From: Alphaproteobacteria bacterium | Lineage (GTDB): Bacteria; Pseudomonadota; Alphaproteobacteria; 16-39-46 | NCBI GenBank assembly: GCA_018401675.1 | Contig: JAGYKM010000002.1 | Span: forward strand, 151,757 to 215,756 | Length of the DNA stretch: 64,000 bases | Direction: 5' to 3' | Part shown: positions 55,838-64,000 of the stretch, one piece after another | Layout: every line of letters begins with the position of its first letter | Position numbering within the stretch: the first letter of the stretch is position 1 | Translations under genes and position numbers: made by a program | The notes under the pieces: generated by a model | The model's input: only the letters and a program-made list of their open reading frames with translations | The model's database searches: none | What the model was told of the DNA's origin: nothing

Positions 55838-56854
55838 TTATGACTGTTGAGTGGTTTGAGACCACAGTTGAAAGTGCTGGCGGACAAAATCTTTGACCCG
55901 TTGGCTTTCATCAAGAATGGTCGGTTTGTAGGTTTTTAGGGGGAGCGTGCACTGTCTTGTGTGATTGTGGGTTTGAAGCAAGCTATGAAATGTATCAAAC
56001 TTAGAACTTCTAGACCGTTTTTTAGGCAGTTCAATAATGTAAACTGGTTTGCCCATACTACACGCTTCAGAAGTCATGGCCACCGAGTCAGAGGTGACAC
56101 AGATGACATCAGCTAGGCCTAAAAAGGCCATATAGGGATTGGCTCCCTTATTATCCCATAGATATCCTGGCAGTGACGCACACATTTGTTGGAGATAAGT
56201 GAAAACATCCTTATGGGTTCGGCGTGATACGGTCATAAGAAAAAAAATATCTGGATTTTTAGCCTGCATCTTTTTCAAATCAAAGACTAAAAATTCAGCT
56301 TCTTTGTGTCCAAAATTATATAAGCTATTGGGCCCCCCAATTAAAAAAGTCATCACGGTTTTATTTTTTAAATCAGGTACGGTTGAGGTGTGTTTTTGCA
56401 AAAAAAAGCCCGCAGCCTCCTCACATAGGCGAGGTTTGATTTGATGCAAAGTTCCGGTGAGCGAGAGCACATTAGGACCACTCACGTGATCATGATGAGG
56501 TGCGAGAACCACGTCAAACAAAGAGGGAGAGAGCCGAGGATCTTGAACGTGAATGGTGAACGTTCGATTTTTGGAAAGATGTTTAATAGCCAGAGAAACA
56601 GCCACGCTAGGCCGACCTGATGTTATAAGAATCTCAGGCCAAGGGGCTTGATTCGGCCCCAAGTCCTTCACAAGGTAGGTAGAAGGCAAGTATCGGCCAA
56701 GCGCTTCAGGCAAGAAAGCATTGAGACCTTTTCGGTCAAGATGCTTAGGAAGGGGCGTCATGTCCAAAATTTGTGCAAGACCTAAGCAAGCATTTTCAGT
56801 TCCCACTTTGCCATCGGTAACAACCCAACAGGTTTTTGGGAGTTCAACGGCCAT
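55838..56854 (-). CDS. ELM1-family (mitochondrial-fission-type) protein
   Basis: 338 residues. The DUF/PF06258 Mito_fiss_Elm1 family, named for a plant protein of mitochondrial fission and widespread in alphaproteobacteria; it has a glycosyltransferase-B-like fold. Seen: CWVVTDGKVGTENACLGLAQ, PEILITSGRPSVAVSLAIK, VHVQDPR-type phrase FTIHVQDPRLSPSLFDVVLA and PHHDHVSGPNVL, then LIGGPNSLYNF and DVICVTSDSVAMTSEACSMG. AAAGGTAACACCC precedes the start. A bacterial role is not established. Its presence points to an alphaproteobacterial origin. Confidence 0.9.
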   Translation of the reverse strand: MAVELPKTCWVVTDGKVGTENACLGLAQILDMTPLPKHLDRKGLNAFLPEALGRYLPSTYLVKDLGPNQAPWPEILITSGRPSVAVSLAIKHLSKNRTFTIHVQDPRLSPSLFDVVLAPHHDHVSGPNVLSLTGTLHQIKPRLCEEAAGFFLQKHTSTVPDLKNKTVMTFLIGGPNSLYNFGHKEAEFLVFDLKKMQAKNPDIFFLMTVSRRTHKDVFTYLQQMCASLPGYLWDNKGANPYMAFLGLADVICVTSDSVAMTSEACSMGKPVYIIELPKKRSRSSKFDTFHSLLQTHNHTRQCTLPLKTYKPTILDESQRVKDFVRQHFQLWSQTTQQS

Positions 56855-56889
56855 GGGTGTTACCTTTCTTTGTCCGGAAGACTTTCGTG

Positions 56890-56919
56890 AAAAACCCTAC
56901 CAGAAATGGTTCTGGTAGG
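56890..56919 (-). terminator. Rho-independent terminator after greA
   Basis: On the minus strand, CCTACCAGAA-ccat-TTCTGGTAGG, a perfect ten-base stem, is followed by G and five T residues. It sits 35 bases after the greA stop. Confidence 0.85.
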
Positions 56920-56954
56920 CGCCTTCTTTGTCATCAAGGCAGGGTGGGAGTTTC

Positions 56955-57428
56955 TTAGGAAAAAGAAACTTCTAATATCTCGTAGAACTTTTTGCCTCGG
57001 GGCGTAGAAAATTCAATAGAATCGTTTTTTGCTTTTCCTATTAAGGCTCTTGCCAAAGGGGACGCAATAGACAAAAGACCTTGGTCAATATCAGCTTCGT
57101 CGGCGCCTACAATCTGATATTTGGATTTTTCTTGCGTTTCATCATCCAAAAGTTTCACATGGGCTCCAAATTTTACCGTATCCCCGCTGAGCTTTGACAA
57201 ATCAATGACATTAGCCCGAGAAGTTTTATCTTCCAGTTCGGTGATGCGGCCCTCGATGAATCCTTGGCGCTCTCTTGCTGCGTGGTATTCCGCATTCTCA
57301 GATAAATCGCCGAGTTCTCGGGCTTCTGAAATGGCTTGAATGACACTGGGTCTTTCTTCATGCTTGAGGCGATCAAGCTCTTTTTGAAGGCGTTGGTACC
57401 CTTGGGCGGTCATAGGGATTTTTTCCAT
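56955..57428 (-). CDS. greA: Transcript cleavage factor GreA
   Basis: 157 residues. GreA rescues stalled RNA polymerase by stimulating cleavage of the transcript 3' end. N-terminal coiled coil: [40 protein letters not shown] (the acidic DLSENAEY tip contacts the active site). C-terminal FKBP-like domain: [33 protein letters not shown] and [23 protein letters not shown] precedes the ATG. Followed by a strong terminator. Confidence 0.96.
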   Translation of the reverse strand: MEKIPMTAQGYQRLQKELDRLKHEERPSVIQAISEARELGDLSENAEYHAARERQGFIEGRITELEDKTSRANVIDLSKLSGDTVKFGAHVKLLDDETQEKSKYQIVGADEADIDQGLLSIASPLARALIGKAKNDSIEFSTPRGKKFYEILEVSFS

Positions 57429-57747
57429 GGTGGGTCTCTCTTGTTTAATAAAGTGAAAGTGTTATGTGGTTTAAGTGCTAATGGATGAGCTCAAGCGCTC
57501 CTTTTTGTACTGTGAAATCAGAAAAACGTATCTAAATTTCCCGTAGGCTAGATCCCTAACTCCCCTTATTTAGGCTGTTTTTCCCATAAGATTAGGGATC
57601 ATCACTTTACCTTGGGGCTACCCTAGTAGGGTTCAAAAAATCTCCTTACGAATGTCTTTTCAAAATTCATGAAGAATAAATGCTAAAATAAGAAAATAAA
57701 AAAGTAAAGAACTTTTGTGGATTTTTGGGAGGATAAAAAGAGAGGCA
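57429..57747. other. Intergenic region with an inverted repeat
   Basis: 319 bases between the FHA-like gene and greA, both on the minus strand. GATCCCTAA (57551-57559) and TTAGGGATC (57592-57600) are a perfect nine-base inverted repeat 32 bases apart, and ACCCTAGTAGGGT is a short palindrome near 57620. Neither has a U-tract, so function is unknown. The greA promoter should lie at the right end. Confidence 0.4.
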
Positions 57748-60700
57748 CTATTTTTTATGAATAGAGTGAGAAGTTTTCGGTGTGATTTTTTTTGTGCCTT
57801 TGGAAATGAAGTCAAAAAGGGGCATATCTTTACCCGGTAAGCGGTGTGTTTTACCATCCCCTAAGGTAAGAATTTGACGAGCTCCTCCTGTGGTGGGCAC
57901 TCTAAAAATCTGGCCTTCGAATTCGATAGTCCTGATAGATCGTTGGGGGGCAACTCGCCCAATAAGAAAGGTGCTCCCTCTCTCAACAGTGACTGGACGA
58001 ATATTAGAAAGAGAATTGTATTCTTCTAGGCCGTAAAGTTTTATTCCTTCTTGCGGATTTTTTGGGCGAAAAGTTCCAAGATACACGCCTTCAGGTCCAG
58101 ACTTTCCACCCCAAATACGTTTTGCGGCTACGTTATTTCTGGGTCGCATCAAAAAAACCTCACCTTGAGCAAAACTTTCTATTTGATGCTTATTAAGACC
58201 CAAGGCAGGCCCTTCATCTTTGATATTTATTTTTCTTAAGCACCCTGTGGCTCTGTAGTAGGCGGTTTGGATTTTGGGCGCGAAAAGAGCCGAAGCAGAT
58301 ATGATTTTGCCTCTTAGAGAAAAGAAATCCACTATATCTCCTGGCATGGAAAACGGATCAGCTTTATCACTATCAAAGAGCATTCCAAAAGAATCATTCC
58401 AGGAATTTTCAATTACGCCATAGGATGCTATTACCAAATCATGCCCAATATAAAGAGTTTTATCCAGTGTCGGAAGATCTTTCCAAGTGCCAGCTCTTTT
58501 AGCTGCTAAAATCTTGGAGTAATCTCCATCCAGGAGTTTTTCTGCGTGGGTTCTTTTGTCTGGATACAGAGGGGATAGCCCCAGGGAGTTGTCTACCCTC
58601 GTTGGAAGCGTATACCCACCCTGGGCAGAAAGAGAAAACCTATCTCCTTGTTCAGTGAGGATTTGGCTCTCTTGAAAAGGTTTTCTAGCCGTAAGAGGTG
58701 TGTTTTTTACATTTCTTATCTTAGTATCGGCGTATTCGTTCGTAGGGGTAATAAAAGAAACTGTAGGATGTGGATCCAATGGTTTTTTAGATTGGTTCGG
58801 AGTTGACTCTTTCTGGAGGGTAAATAGAGGAATGGTTACTTCATAATTAGCTTTCTCTTCCCTAGTAACGCTAAGGCTTGACTGTAGGGGCTTAAAGGGA
58901 ATACCGGCCTCTTTTAGGTAGGTTCCTGAAAACTCAGGGGTGGATAAAGCCTCATACTCTGAGCTATGATACTCAAAACCCAGGGCCCCTATTTTAGGGC
59001 CTTGCTGGTAAGAGATCCCGATGTGCTCTCCATGGTTGTAGATGAGAACAGGAGAGATAAGGAGCTTGTCACAAGAAACTTTCGTATCGCCGAAAGAAAA
59101 TTGTCCACCTTGGGTGGTAAAAGTCCCAACTTCTAAAGATCCAGATTCGCAAGTAATGCCCGAAAGGACACCTAAGGTTCCAGAACTGTGGGTTTCAGAA
59201 TAACATTCGGCATGAGATATACCACTTCGATTGGCGCCGAAGGCAATTCCCCATGCATCATGTTCTAGAGTATCAAGATGGGTAATACTTCGAAAGTCAC
59301 CAATTTTTCCTGAAACGTGTTTCGCCCCGATGCGTGCGTTTTCTTGAGTCATGTTTCTTACCTCAAAAGTAATATCAGGACTATGGATAGTCTGGGGAAT
59401 CCACTGCTTAGCAGTGGATTTGCGTCCTGAAAGGCTCAAATCCCCTCCTGAAATAACTGTGGGAGATAGGGCATCTAGAGAAAGGCTGTAAGACTGGTTT
59501 TTTTGACCGAAAATGAGGCTAGCTTCAAATCCTCGAGTATGGAGTGTTCCTTTGCGAATATCAAAAATAAGAGATTTAGAGGCATTAACGCCAAAGGCAT
59601 TATCAAAAAGAAGATCTCCTTCTAAAGAATGGAAAGTGGCATCATCCGCCCATATGCCACCCTCTCCAGGGAGAACTTTGGTGGTCTTATGGTGAGATGT
59701 TTTCCATCCAAAGGACACAGAGGTGTTAAGGGCCCCGCTATCGTTCAGAAGCCCAGCTTGCTGACCTAAAAAAGAACCTGTACTTGGCGCGCCTTTGAAA
59801 CGGTGGGTCATATTGACCAAAGTAATGCCAGAACTAGTGGTTCGCGACAGGGCTGAGAGAGGGTCTTCAGCTCTTCTTAACGAATCAAGCTGATTAATAA
59901 GGGGAAACAGCTTTCGTATAGCGTCCCGAGGGGTGGCTGAAGTAGCAATATCATAACAACGTCTAATATGAGGATCTACGAAGAAAGTTTGACGTTTTGT
60001 GGCGGTAGAAGAAGTTAAAGCAGGCAAAGTAAAAACCATATTTTTTTTGGCAAAAAATTCCATGGTAGGGGCAAAGAATGTTACACCGTGCGCCAAAATA
60101 CCTTCTTGAGAGGAGAGGACTTGGAGCTTGTTTAATGAGGCCATAATGCTTGGGTGTGCGGCTTGGGAAGTGGCGGTTGTGGAAGAGCGTTTAAGTCCAA
60201 ATCCAAAACTTTTGGATATCTGGGTAGATGCTTGCGTTACTGTACCCCGTATCTCTACATCTTTTTGAGCTCTAATATAAAGATTCTGAGTTCCTATGGC
60301 CTGAAGACCGGTTAGGCAAACAGCCCCTTGAGGCGCAAAAAGAATAAGCCGATCAGCAGAGAGAAGGGAAGGCTCAACAGCCGTTTGCCAAGTTCTATGG
60401 GTAGTTTTTTTCTTCCATCCAAAAAAGGATTTTTTAGTATGGGACTCATGGTGAGTGGTAATCTCAGGAGTTGCGGAAATTCCCTCAGTTCCTTGGATTA
60501 CTACACTGCCTGGAGAGGTTATTGAGGAAGCGTGATTTAAAAACTTTTCGCCTGAAACTGAAACGATTCCTAAAGTAGAGATCTGTTGACCCCCAGGAAG
60601 TTTTGTTAAGTCACTAGAACCAGAGTCTGTTTTTAAAAAAGAGCCATCTGGTAGATTCCAAGGCAGAACACTTCTTGATGTTTGTAAAAGACTGGGACGA

Positions 60701-63700
60701 TGGGTTTTGATAATATTTGTCTTGTGAGTGGAGAACGTTTCTAAATAATTTTCCCCTCTCAGATGACTCCCCAAGACATCTAAAGTATGGGAGCTATGAA
60801 GGAGAAGGACTTGGGCGTCAATTCGGAAGTCTGATATCCGAATACCTTCTTTAGTACTTACCAAACGCAGGGTATTACCTGACGTAAGAGATTCAAACCC
60901 GGGGCCATAAACAGCTCGTTTCCAAAATGAAAAAAGGTGCTGGCGGTGTGCTTGGAAGACCAAGGAGGGTGCAGTAAGGGTAAGGGATTTTCTAAGATGT
61001 CCCGAAGACGTGATACAGACAGGATTATGAGTCCGCAGTTCAAGAGTGCCTCGAGAGGCTATTCCATCAAGAGCCACCAACACTTGTGCGGTAATAGGGC
61101 GGTCATCGAGACGCATGCCGAGAGTAGCGGATGCTAAGGTGCCAAATGAACCATACCGATCATAGTCTAGCTCAATATGGGAGGCTTCAATAACGCCTGG
61201 ATTGTGGAGATAGTCCCCTTTTAAGATAAGCGCGCTACTTCCTTGGAGACGGCAGTAATTATAAAAATGAGTCAAGGTGAAATTCAAAGTATCAACGGTC
61301 CAAGTGCCATGGTTATGCGCGTAATTGGACTGAACCCGCCCATGGGGTGTAAATGCGACGGCATCTCGACCTATCAAAAATTGGAAGAGGGTAGCGTTTA
61401 TCTGTCCCATAGATAATTTTCCCTGTACAGAAAAACTTCCAGATAGGAAAAAAGTCCCTGTGAGTGCTTCAAGGACGCCATGAGGCCCAATGGTGGTATT
61501 AGATCCATGGATATACAGACCTTTAAAAATGCGATGACCCGTGAAGGAGGTTTGCGCACACAACGATCTAAAGCTTGCTAAAGAGACTGACCCAGAAAGG
61601 ACTGACTCTTGCCCTGAAAGGTCCATACTGTTTCCATGATATGCCCCACCGACGTATGTTTTTGGGCTTTCAAGCATGGCCTGTTCTATGGAGGCGTTGC
61701 CTGCAATGTGGATACCTTTTTGAAAATGTAAAGAAGCCCTTCTTGAAACGCTAGTAGAACTGGTAGGAAATAAGGTAAATTGACTCCCTTGAAGAGAGAT
61801 GTGGCTAAAAGAGGAGAATCCATGTCCTTCGAAATCCACAACATCTCCATGCAAAGAGCCAACCTGGAGGTTGCTTTGGGGGGTATTCTCCCAGTGGTTG
61901 ATCTCAGCAAGGACATCCTCAGCATAGAAGGTTCCTTGATTGGTAAAAACCCGTGGCTTCAAAGTTGCTTTATGGGATAAAATTTTCTGATGAGGCATAA
62001 TGGTAAAGATATCTTGGATGACGGTCAGAGATCTTGCTTCTAGATTACCAGAAAATCCAAATACACCGTTCAAAAAGGCGATTTCAGTTTTTAAATCGCC
62101 TCTTCCCTTTAGTGTTCCAGTGGGAGCAAGATTCATGATTTCAAAGGTTATATTGGACTCCCCAGTATCACAAGTTCCAGCTACCAAAAGCTGAGACATA
62201 GTGCCCTTTGTAGATTTTGCATCAAAATAAGATCCTTGAGAAAGGATGAGCCCCCCTCCTTGAAACGCGACATCTTGACAAGAAACGTTAACACCAGATT
62301 CTACAATGAGAGCCTGTGCAGAACTTACTAGAAGAGCAACGGGAATGGATTGCCCCAAGACAAAAGAGCCTCCAGACAGCATTAGCTTTTCTGTCTTGAG
62401 CTCATCTTTAATGCGTGCAAAAAAGCTTTGATAATGAACCTGGGTGGCACTTAAAGACCCGCTTGATGTAAGATGACTTATATCAAGATTAATGCTTGAG
62501 TGGGTAAAAGCCCCCCCTTTAATAGTAGAGAACACGTTTGCTTCTCTTGCCACTAATGAGAAAGATCCATTACCGCAATGTACATCTCCTTGCATGAGAG
62601 CTTTTTTTGCGTAAAGATGTATACCAAAAGGACAAGCGACCAGTTGTTCTTGAAGATATGAAAATTTCTTTTCCAAAAGAGTGACGCGCTTATGAAGCTC
62701 CTTTATGCGATGACGATATTTTTTGCATTCAGGGTCTAAAAAAAGATCCCAAGGAAACCTATGATGAGCAAATACCTCAAGCCCACCTTGGCGTCCCTTT
62801 TCAAAAAGAAGAGAGGTGCTTGAGGTAAGGAGAATGCCATCACGTGCCCTCATTTGGGCTTCGGGTTTTATAAATAGATTTTCTTGAGCTGAGACAAAAA
62901 TATTTCCACCCTCAAGGAGGCTAGAGGGGGAAAAACTGCAAGAGCCGCTACTGGCCATACGAATGAACCCAGGAGATCGTATGCTACCTTGTTCGTTATA
63001 AGTTTCTAAGTGCCCCAGAATACCCACGCCTGCAAGAAACCTTCCTTGTGGGTTTTGGGACAATTTCTTCCCATCTAAGCGAATCAGACCTTCCGATCGA
63101 ACCAACCCTTTATTTTGAAAACTTGAAAAGCGGTCTAAAGAGTTATATTTTCCAGGTCTTCCGGCTAGGGTGAGTGCTTCCAAGGAGCCTAAAACCCCAG
63201 AAGAATGGTTAATACCCGCTTCGAAAGCTAGAAAAATGTGGTTAGCTTTTATGGGGCCATAGTTATCAAATTTCTTGGTTTGGACTTCTAAGGAAGAGTG
63301 TTTAGCTGAGACGTTTGTATGATTGATTAAGCTAGACGATTTAGAAAAGAAACCTTTCCTAAAGTCCAAAGGATGGGCAATATCTACGCCTAGACATAAT
63401 TGAACGGCCTTAATACCAAGTTCTTTGGTGGCTTTTCCTTGAACAAGAGTTAAGTTTCCTCGGGTTTTAAACGCCAAGTCTCCCCAGGTGAGGGTATTTT
63501 GCTCAGTGGGATGTAAAAACGCCTTTTTAAATAGAGCGTCTATAAAAAGTCCATCCGTAGAGGTTTTGTGGGCGGTAAGAATAACCCCACCATCTTTCAT
63601 AAGAAGGTATTGGGCTTCTGCGGGGAGGGTCCATAAAGAGGCATCAAGACTGATATGGGGAGAGGCATCTTTAGGTAGTTGTTGTATGAAAATAAGTTGC

Positions 63701-63882
63701 TCAGTCTCTGGATCTAGGTGATTAGGTGCCCCTTTTAATGAGAGACGTACCGTGTGATCTTGAATGTGGGGATCTAAAGGATGGAGGGCTGTAGCAGGAA
63801 ATGATCCAAGGCATAAGGGCACAATGAGGCTATAGGCAATGAATTCTTTAATAAAAGTAGTGAGGATTTTTTTAAAAGTCAT
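57748..63882 (-). CDS. Giant filamentous-haemagglutinin-like exported protein with candidate C-terminal effector
   Basis: 2,044 residues. A signal peptide (IAYSLIVPLCLGSFPATALH) is followed by a long beta-helix-like body with many short repeats of the kind SGSLSA..., LEAL..., LILSQGSY. A hemagglutinin-repeat block of the FHA/CdiA type lies near residues 1150-1240 (HHESHTKKSFFGWKKKT, GTQNLYIRAQKDVEIRGT and SFGFGLKRSS). A short coiled coil (RIKELHKRVTLLEKKFSYL) interrupts the helix near residue 400. The classical TPS domain is not obvious. The last 146 residues (57748-58190) differ from the body: VFLMRPRNNVAAKRIWGGKS, GVYLGTFRPKNPQEG and VERGSTFLIGRVAPQ. In polymorphic toxins this is where the effector sits. 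No TpsB transporter gene is in the window. No immunity gene can be named. Confidence 0.8.
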   Translation of the reverse strand: MTFKKILTTFIKEFIAYSLIVPLCLGSFPATALHPLDPHIQDHTVRLSLKGAPNHLDPETEQLIFIQQLPKDASPHISLDASLWTLPAEAQYLLMKDGGVILTAHKTSTDGLFIDALFKKAFLHPTEQNTLTWGDLAFKTRGNLTLVQGKATKELGIKAVQLCLGVDIAHPLDFRKGFFSKSSSLINHTNVSAKHSSLEVQTKKFDNYGPIKANHIFLAFEAGINHSSGVLGSLEALTLAGRPGKYNSLDRFSSFQNKGLVRSEGLIRLDGKKLSQNPQGRFLAGVGILGHLETYNEQGSIRSPGFIRMASSGSCSFSPSSLLEGGNIFVSAQENLFIKPEAQMRARDGILLTSSTSLLFEKGRQGGLEVFAHHRFPWDLFLDPECKKYRHRIKELHKRVTLLEKKFSYLQEQLVACPFGIHLYAKKALMQGDVHCGNGSFSLVAREANVFSTIKGGAFTHSSINLDISHLTSSGSLSATQVHYQSFFARIKDELKTEKLMLSGGSFVLGQSIPVALLVSSAQALIVESGVNVSCQDVAFQGGGLILSQGSYFDAKSTKGTMSQLLVAGTCDTGESNITFEIMNLAPTGTLKGRGDLKTEIAFLNGVFGFSGNLEARSLTVIQDIFTIMPHQKILSHKATLKPRVFTNQGTFYAEDVLAEINHWENTPQSNLQVGSLHGDVVDFEGHGFSSFSHISLQGSQFTLFPTSSTSVSRRASLHFQKGIHIAGNASIEQAMLESPKTYVGGAYHGNSMDLSGQESVLSGSVSLASFRSLCAQTSFTGHRIFKGLYIHGSNTTIGPHGVLEALTGTFFLSGSFSVQGKLSMGQINATLFQFLIGRDAVAFTPHGRVQSNYAHNHGTWTVDTLNFTLTHFYNYCRLQGSSALILKGDYLHNPGVIEASHIELDYDRYGSFGTLASATLGMRLDDRPITAQVLVALDGIASRGTLELRTHNPVCITSSGHLRKSLTLTAPSLVFQAHRQHLFSFWKRAVYGPGFESLTSGNTLRLVSTKEGIRISDFRIDAQVLLLHSSHTLDVLGSHLRGENYLETFSTHKTNIIKTHRPSLLQTSRSVLPWNLPDGSFLKTDSGSSDLTKLPGGQQISTLGIVSVSGEKFLNHASSITSPGSVVIQGTEGISATPEITTHHESHTKKSFFGWKKKTTHRTWQTAVEPSLLSADRLILFAPQGAVCLTGLQAIGTQNLYIRAQKDVEIRGTVTQASTQISKSFGFGLKRSSTTATSQAAHPSIMASLNKLQVLSSQEGILAHGVTFFAPTMEFFAKKNMVFTLPALTSSTATKRQTFFVDPHIRRCYDIATSATPRDAIRKLFPLINQLDSLRRAEDPLSALSRTTSSGITLVNMTHRFKGAPSTGSFLGQQAGLLNDSGALNTSVSFGWKTSHHKTTKVLPGEGGIWADDATFHSLEGDLLFDNAFGVNASKSLIFDIRKGTLHTRGFEASLIFGQKNQSYSLSLDALSPTVISGGDLSLSGRKSTAKQWIPQTIHSPDITFEVRNMTQENARIGAKHVSGKIGDFRSITHLDTLEHDAWGIAFGANRSGISHAECYSETHSSGTLGVLSGITCESGSLEVGTFTTQGGQFSFGDTKVSCDKLLISPVLIYNHGEHIGISYQQGPKIGALGFEYHSSEYEALSTPEFSGTYLKEAGIPFKPLQSSLSVTREEKANYEVTIPLFTLQKESTPNQSKKPLDPHPTVSFITPTNEYADTKIRNVKNTPLTARKPFQESQILTEQGDRFSLSAQGGYTLPTRVDNSLGLSPLYPDKRTHAEKLLDGDYSKILAAKRAGTWKDLPTLDKTLYIGHDLVIASYGVIENSWNDSFGMLFDSDKADPFSMPGDIVDFFSLRGKIISASALFAPKIQTAYYRATGCLRKINIKDEGPALGLNKHQIESFAQGEVFLMRPRNNVAAKRIWGGKSGPEGVYLGTFRPKNPQEGIKLYGLEEYNSLSNIRPVTVERGSTFLIGRVAPQRSIRTIEFEGQIFRVPTTGGARQILTLGDGKTHRLPGKDMPLFDFISKGTKKITPKTSHSIHKK

Positions 63883-63928
63883 GATTTCTTATCCAATTCA
63901 GAGGGTGCTACCGTTATGAAAGTCCCAA

Positions 63929-64000
63929 TCATTTCGGCAAAGTTGTTTTAAGGCCAACTTTATTCCGTTCAGTTTTTATCTTAGGCGCAATATCTTTAAG
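63929..64000 (-). CDS. 3' end of a gene entering from the right edge
   Basis: In frame with TGA at 63931-63929, 23 codons are visible (ending NKVGLKTTLPK). It could be the gene upstream of the FHA-like gene, 46 bases away, for example a secretion partner. Too short to identify. Confidence 0.35.
   Translation of the reverse strand, partial: LKDIAPKIKTERNKVGLKTTLPK

Overview
The window looks like the chromosome of an alphaproteobacterium with a host-associated, genome-eroding lifestyle, probably Holosporales-like. This is inferred from gene content; no rRNA is present. Supporting signs are an ELM1-family protein (typical of alphaproteobacteria and plant mitochondria), the hrcA-grpE pair divergent from rph and hemW, dnaB followed by alr, many exported proteins of unknown role (Sel1 repeats, lipase, pentapeptide repeats, a giant filamentous-haemagglutinin-like protein), and several broken genes. 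The standard code is used: ordinary genes end at TGA.

Left edge to 7.6 kb (minus strand): a secondary-metabolite operon reading panD, a cupin/JmjC-like oxygenase, a decayed ornithine-cyclodeaminase/SbnB-like gene, and a hybrid NRPS-PKS megasynthase running off the left edge (A-PCP-KS-AT-like-PCP-C...). The adenylation domain lacks the usual Asp that binds an alpha-amino group and sits beside a beta-alanine-forming enzyme. The AT-like domain has lost its catalytic Ser. The synthase N-terminus carries two frame changes.

7.8-19.5 kb: a hypothetical gene split by an amber codon, pfkA, dps, a Kef-type antiporter, pyruvate kinase, an M15-like exported peptidase, hemW, rph (split by an in-frame TGA), hrcA and grpE. 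A GC-rich, foldable stretch follows grpE.

19.7-28 kb: two tandem copies of an exported Sel1-repeat gene (one dead), an exported lipase, an exported protein with a restriction-endonuclease-like motif, an exported pentapeptide-repeat protein, tRNA-Lys, a DASS transporter, a strong terminator and a frameshifted exported protein.

28-43 kb: housekeeping. Minus strand: two tandem alanine racemases, dnaB, hpf and an Rpn-type nuclease. Plus strand: yajC-secD-secF-pheS-pheT-lepA.

43-51 kb: a small exported coiled-coil protein, a lipoprotein fusing TPRs to a secretin domain, suhB, efp, a DhnA-type aldolase, an AmpG-like permease, an APH-fold kinase and a HIT hydrolase. With pfkA and pyk, the aldolase gives three glycolytic steps in the window.

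51-54 kb: a mobile-element graveyard, with a secreted unknown protein, a frameshifted reverse transcriptase and an IS66 transposase remnant.

54-64 kb: hldE, tRNA-Phe, the ELM1-family gene, greA, a 2044-residue filamentous-haemagglutinin-like protein, and the 3' end of another gene at the right edge.
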